From assembly GCA_902729315.2 (NCBI GenBank), contig LR746276.1, positions 3,764,169 to 3,828,168 on the forward strand: 64,000 nt of DNA. Direction: 5' to 3'. A model generated the notes under the pieces. The model did no database searches and was not told the DNA's origin. It saw only the letters and a list, made by a program, of their open reading frames with translations. A program made the translations under genes and the position numbers. This DNA is from Spirodela intermedia. Taxonomy: Eukaryota; Streptophyta; Magnoliopsida; Alismatales; Araceae. Of this stretch, positions 61,170-64,000 are shown piece by piece; positions within the stretch are counted from its first letter, which is position 1, and each line of letters opens with the position of its first letter.

Positions 61170-62214
61170 ACCTCGCCTGCCCAGAAGACGGCACCTAAGA
61201 AGCCCTCTTCTTCTCAGTTGGCAGTTCTCTTTCTTGCTGATTTTTCTGATCTTTCTCCTCAACTTACGGGGAGACTCTGAAATGCTTCTGGTTTTGGTAC
61301 GTGACTGATGATGGAGCCCCCCCCCCCCATACTGTATGGCGTGTTTTGCAGCCCGGCTTCGGCTACCAGCAGCAGCTCGTTCCCGGGATGAGGCCCGGTG
61401 GCGCGCCGATGCCTAACTTCTTCGTCCCGATGGTCCAGCAGGGGCAGCAGCAGGTGCAGCGCCCCGGCGGGCGCCGCGCGGGCCCTGGATCCATGCCGCC
61501 TGCTGCTCACCAGCCCATGCCCCTCCTCCAGCAGCAGGTAATAACAATTTAGCCCCCCTTCCCCCCCGTGCAGCCAATTCTGATGATGATCCTCGGGTGG
61601 CGGCGGCGGTGGCAATCCTCTCTCTCTCTCTCTCTCTTTCTCTCTCTAATTCTGTGCGTGTGTGGGTGTGCAGATGTTGCCGAGGGGTCGGATGTACCGG
61701 TACCCGCAGGGGCGGAGCATGGGGGAGGTGCCCATGCGGGGCGTCGGCGGGGGGATGATCCCCATGAACGGCGGCATCCCCTTTCTTGAAGCCGGCGTGT
61801 CCCAGCCCATCCCCATCGGCGCCCTCGCCTCGGCCCTCGCCAACGCCTCTCCCGAGCAGCAGAGGACGGTACGTCTCTTCTCTTCTTTCTATTCTTTTAG
61901 AGAGAGAGAGAGAGAGAGAGAATGTTGTTGTGACCGAGTGTTGTGGCGTGGTGGTGGGGGAGCAGATGCTGGGGGAGTCGCTGTACCCGCTGGTGGAGCA
62001 GCTGGAGCACGACGCGGCAGCGAAGGTGACGGGGATGCTGCTGGAAATGGACCAGACGGAGGTGCTGCACCTGCTTGAGTCCCCGGACGCCCTCAAGGCG
62101 AAGGTCGCCGAAGCCATGGACGTCCTCCGCAACGTTGCCCACCAGCCACCACCGCCCGCCGCCGCCGCCGACCAGCTCGCGGCCCTCACCCTCAACGATC
62201 CCCTCGCCCCCTGA
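57205..62214 (+). CDS. PAB2: Cytoplasmic poly(A)-binding protein, nine exons
   Basis: Exons: 57205-57472, 58660-58778, 58881-59537, 59636-59713, 59813-59902, 60948-61085, 61352-61537, 61674-61868, 61966-62214; 659 residues, phases consistent, family-typical length. Four RRMs start near residues 38 ([13 protein letters not shown]), 124 (IFIKNL, GYGFVQF), 216 (VFVKNL, CFGFVNF) and 319 (LYLKNL, GSGFVAF). A Pro/Gln/Gly-rich linker covers exons 6-8. The PABC/MLLE domain fills exon 9 ([27 protein letters not shown]). The protein coats mRNA poly(A) tails in the cytoplasm, binds eIF4G and PAM2-motif partners, and supports translation and mRNA stability. It is closest in layout to the widely expressed PAB2/PAB4/PAB8 group; the exact paralogue is not certain. 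Introns 6, 7 and 8 each contain a GA or CT microsatellite close to an exon. Confidence 0.95.
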
Positions 62215-64000
62215 CCGACCCGTTCCGTCTTCCTTCTTGTTCCTGTCTGTCTACGTATACTGGATCTCTCTCTCTATCGCTCTCTCTGCTTTACTTGCTT
62301 GCGACTTCGGTTATCTGTGAACCCTTCTTCGTAGTGTGACTCAATCTGGGCTCTCAGGCAGTCGTCGAGTTCTAGAGAGAGAAAGTGCCCCATGCAGGGA
62401 GGGTGGCCCTCATTCGCCCACCGACAGCCTCTCTCTCTCTCTCTGGGACTCTAGAAACGGTCAAGGGAAGCTACCACGTGTTCGGAGATGTAGAGAGAGG
62501 AGGTACAGAGAGAGAATGGTGGGGAGACGACAGAGAGGCCTCGGGAGGCGATAGCAGATCAGAGCAGTGCAGAGCAGGGGGCACATGGTTCTCCCCGTCC
62601 GATGGAGACAAAGCGGGAGAGACGATCCTCTCCGCGTCGTGACTACGTATTCACCACGCCGTGGGGGGACCTCTGAAGAGAGAGAGAGGGAGAGAGAGAG
62701 AGAGAGAGAGAGAGGAGAGGGAATCCAATGCGGTCGCAACTTCGGATCCTTATATTGGGCCCGCACGTCCCTCATCAACTCGGGCAAGATCTTCTAGGAT
62801 AGATATTTCCAAATCTTTGTCTGTACTATTATTAACCATAAAAAGTATCACTCTCCCCTCCTAAAGATGCATGATAAGTCAACTATTACCTGTTTTCGGA
62901 AATGAACGGCCTTCCGACGGCACCGACATTTCGCTGTTGACAGAAACGGGAGGAGCTCCGGGAAAGACGCCACTTTCTTGTGGGCCCCGCTGCCACGTAT
63001 GAATGACCCGGCAGACGTAGGACCCCACCGCTAGTGTCACCACCTCCCCAATGTTTATGCACCCCAACTACCAGCTCCCCAAGATTTGGCCGGGCTCTCG
63101 GGGGACGCATCCGATATTTAGGCATAAAACCCTGGTACGCAAATTATTGATACTTTAACCCCAAGGATCCATTTATTTGTGTGTAAATAGAATGGTAACA
63201 GGGAGGGGGGGTACGGATCTTCAGATAGTCTACAAATTTTACCATATTTGGGGTAATATGTAGATAAATCGATAAATGTGGCGCTTTGTAAGAGGAAAAC
63301 ACCAGACAAACCGCCAGCTAACGTGAGCATACCCGACTTAGCTCCATCGTTCCTCACCGTGGCACGTGGCACAGGACCATGGACACGTGGGGGATAGAGA
63401 GGCCAAACCCAACTAGTGAATACAAAAAACAGAAATTTATAGATAGAGAGAGATGGATATGGAGAGAGATGCAGATATACAGATAGATAGAGAGAGAGAG
63501 GGAGACATGGTGCGTGGAATCATTCATGTGTAATGAAAGGGAGCCTGCTTTGACAAGAGGAAGAGGGCAGAGTGACTGAGAGAGAGAGAGCTGCTTTGAT
63601 GAGAGAGAGGGCAGAGTGACTCTGAGGGAGAGAGAGAGAGGGGAGGGGGGGTGGGGTAGTTGGTGACGAGACGGGTTCTTAAGTGAAGGGTCTGAGATTC
63701 TGGTAAGAGTCTACAGCATACGGACTAATCGTACCCTCTGGGAGGACAGCCACGGCCAGTCCTGGGTTCTGCTAGCTGGGTGTTGGTGCGCACAAGGAGA
63801 TGAAGAATTTTAGGACATGTTGATGTGACAGGAAGATTTCTACCTTCTTCCTCCATCTCCTCTCTCAAAACCAGGCATTTCCATTGAATGGGGCTCGTTT
63901 TCCTTCTGCTCCGAGGGACCACCGCCGACAGTTACTGCTCTGTACATGGGGGGAGAAGGGGAAAGCTGGGTAGAACTTCCAACAGCTGCCGCCCGCCCCG
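62215..64000. other. PABP 3' UTR and downstream flank, no gene seen
   Basis: A CT-rich probable 3' UTR follows the stop codon. Beyond it are GA microsatellites (about 62678-62713 and 63495-63640) and moderately GC-rich sequence. Short frames on both strands show no domain. Confidence 0.5.

Noticed and set aside
1-64000. CRISPR array, prokaryotic operon or organellar DNA insertion
   Set aside because: No spaced direct repeats of CRISPR type, no prokaryotic gene organisation and no recognisable plastid or mitochondrial gene was seen.

Overview
This is a nuclear genomic window from a flowering plant. The evidence is spliced plant genes with GT-AG introns, a miR172 target site, a Ty3/Gypsy element primed by tRNA-Asp, and many GA/CT microsatellites. 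Very GC-rich exons in an AT-rich background would fit a monocot or early-diverging angiosperm, but the species cannot be named from the sequence. Gene models below were assembled by hand from splice signals, reading-frame phase and protein family motifs; exon junctions were checked for phase.

Layout. 1-19.1 kb is transposon territory. It holds the end of an LTR (1-1302), a related solo LTR with perfect target-site duplication (1408-3338), and a complete but dead minus-strand Ty3/Gypsy element (6605-19105) whose gag is split by an unrelated, GC-rich solo-LTR-like insertion (14995-17003, perfect 5-bp duplication). The element landed inside one copy of a roughly 1.2-kb sequence whose second copy lies at 22.9-24.0 kb. 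19.4-19.7 kb carries a small single-exon AP2/ERF-like ORF. 25.1-28.0 kb is a ten-exon euAP2 (APETALA2-type) gene on the minus strand with two AP2 domains, two EAR-type motifs, the 26- and 31-nt micro-exons and a miR172 site. 28-39 kb is the upstream region of AP2, packed with GA/CT microsatellites and showing no credible gene. 39.3-52.5 kb is a minus-strand eight-exon gene for a plastid CBS-pair protein (CBSX1/CBSX2 type) with introns of up to 6.8 kb. 57.2-62.2 kb is a plus-strand nine-exon poly(A)-binding protein gene (PAB2/4/8 type, four RRMs plus PABC/MLLE).

How it fits together. The three protein-coding genes form the order AP2 - CBSX - PABP. In Arabidopsis, as I recall it, AP2 sits beside CBSX1 and PAB2 sits beside CBSX2, so this window looks like the unfractionated ancestral block.

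The most unusual structure is inside the LTRs. On the strand opposite to the retroelement, each copy carries a plant snRNA-type upstream element (GTCCCACATCG, intact in two copies), a TATA motif 24-25 bp downstream (the spacing of Pol III U6 promoters), a GC-rich body of about 170-210 nt and a run of 5-7 T. It reads as a Pol III-type transcription unit carried antisense within an LTR.
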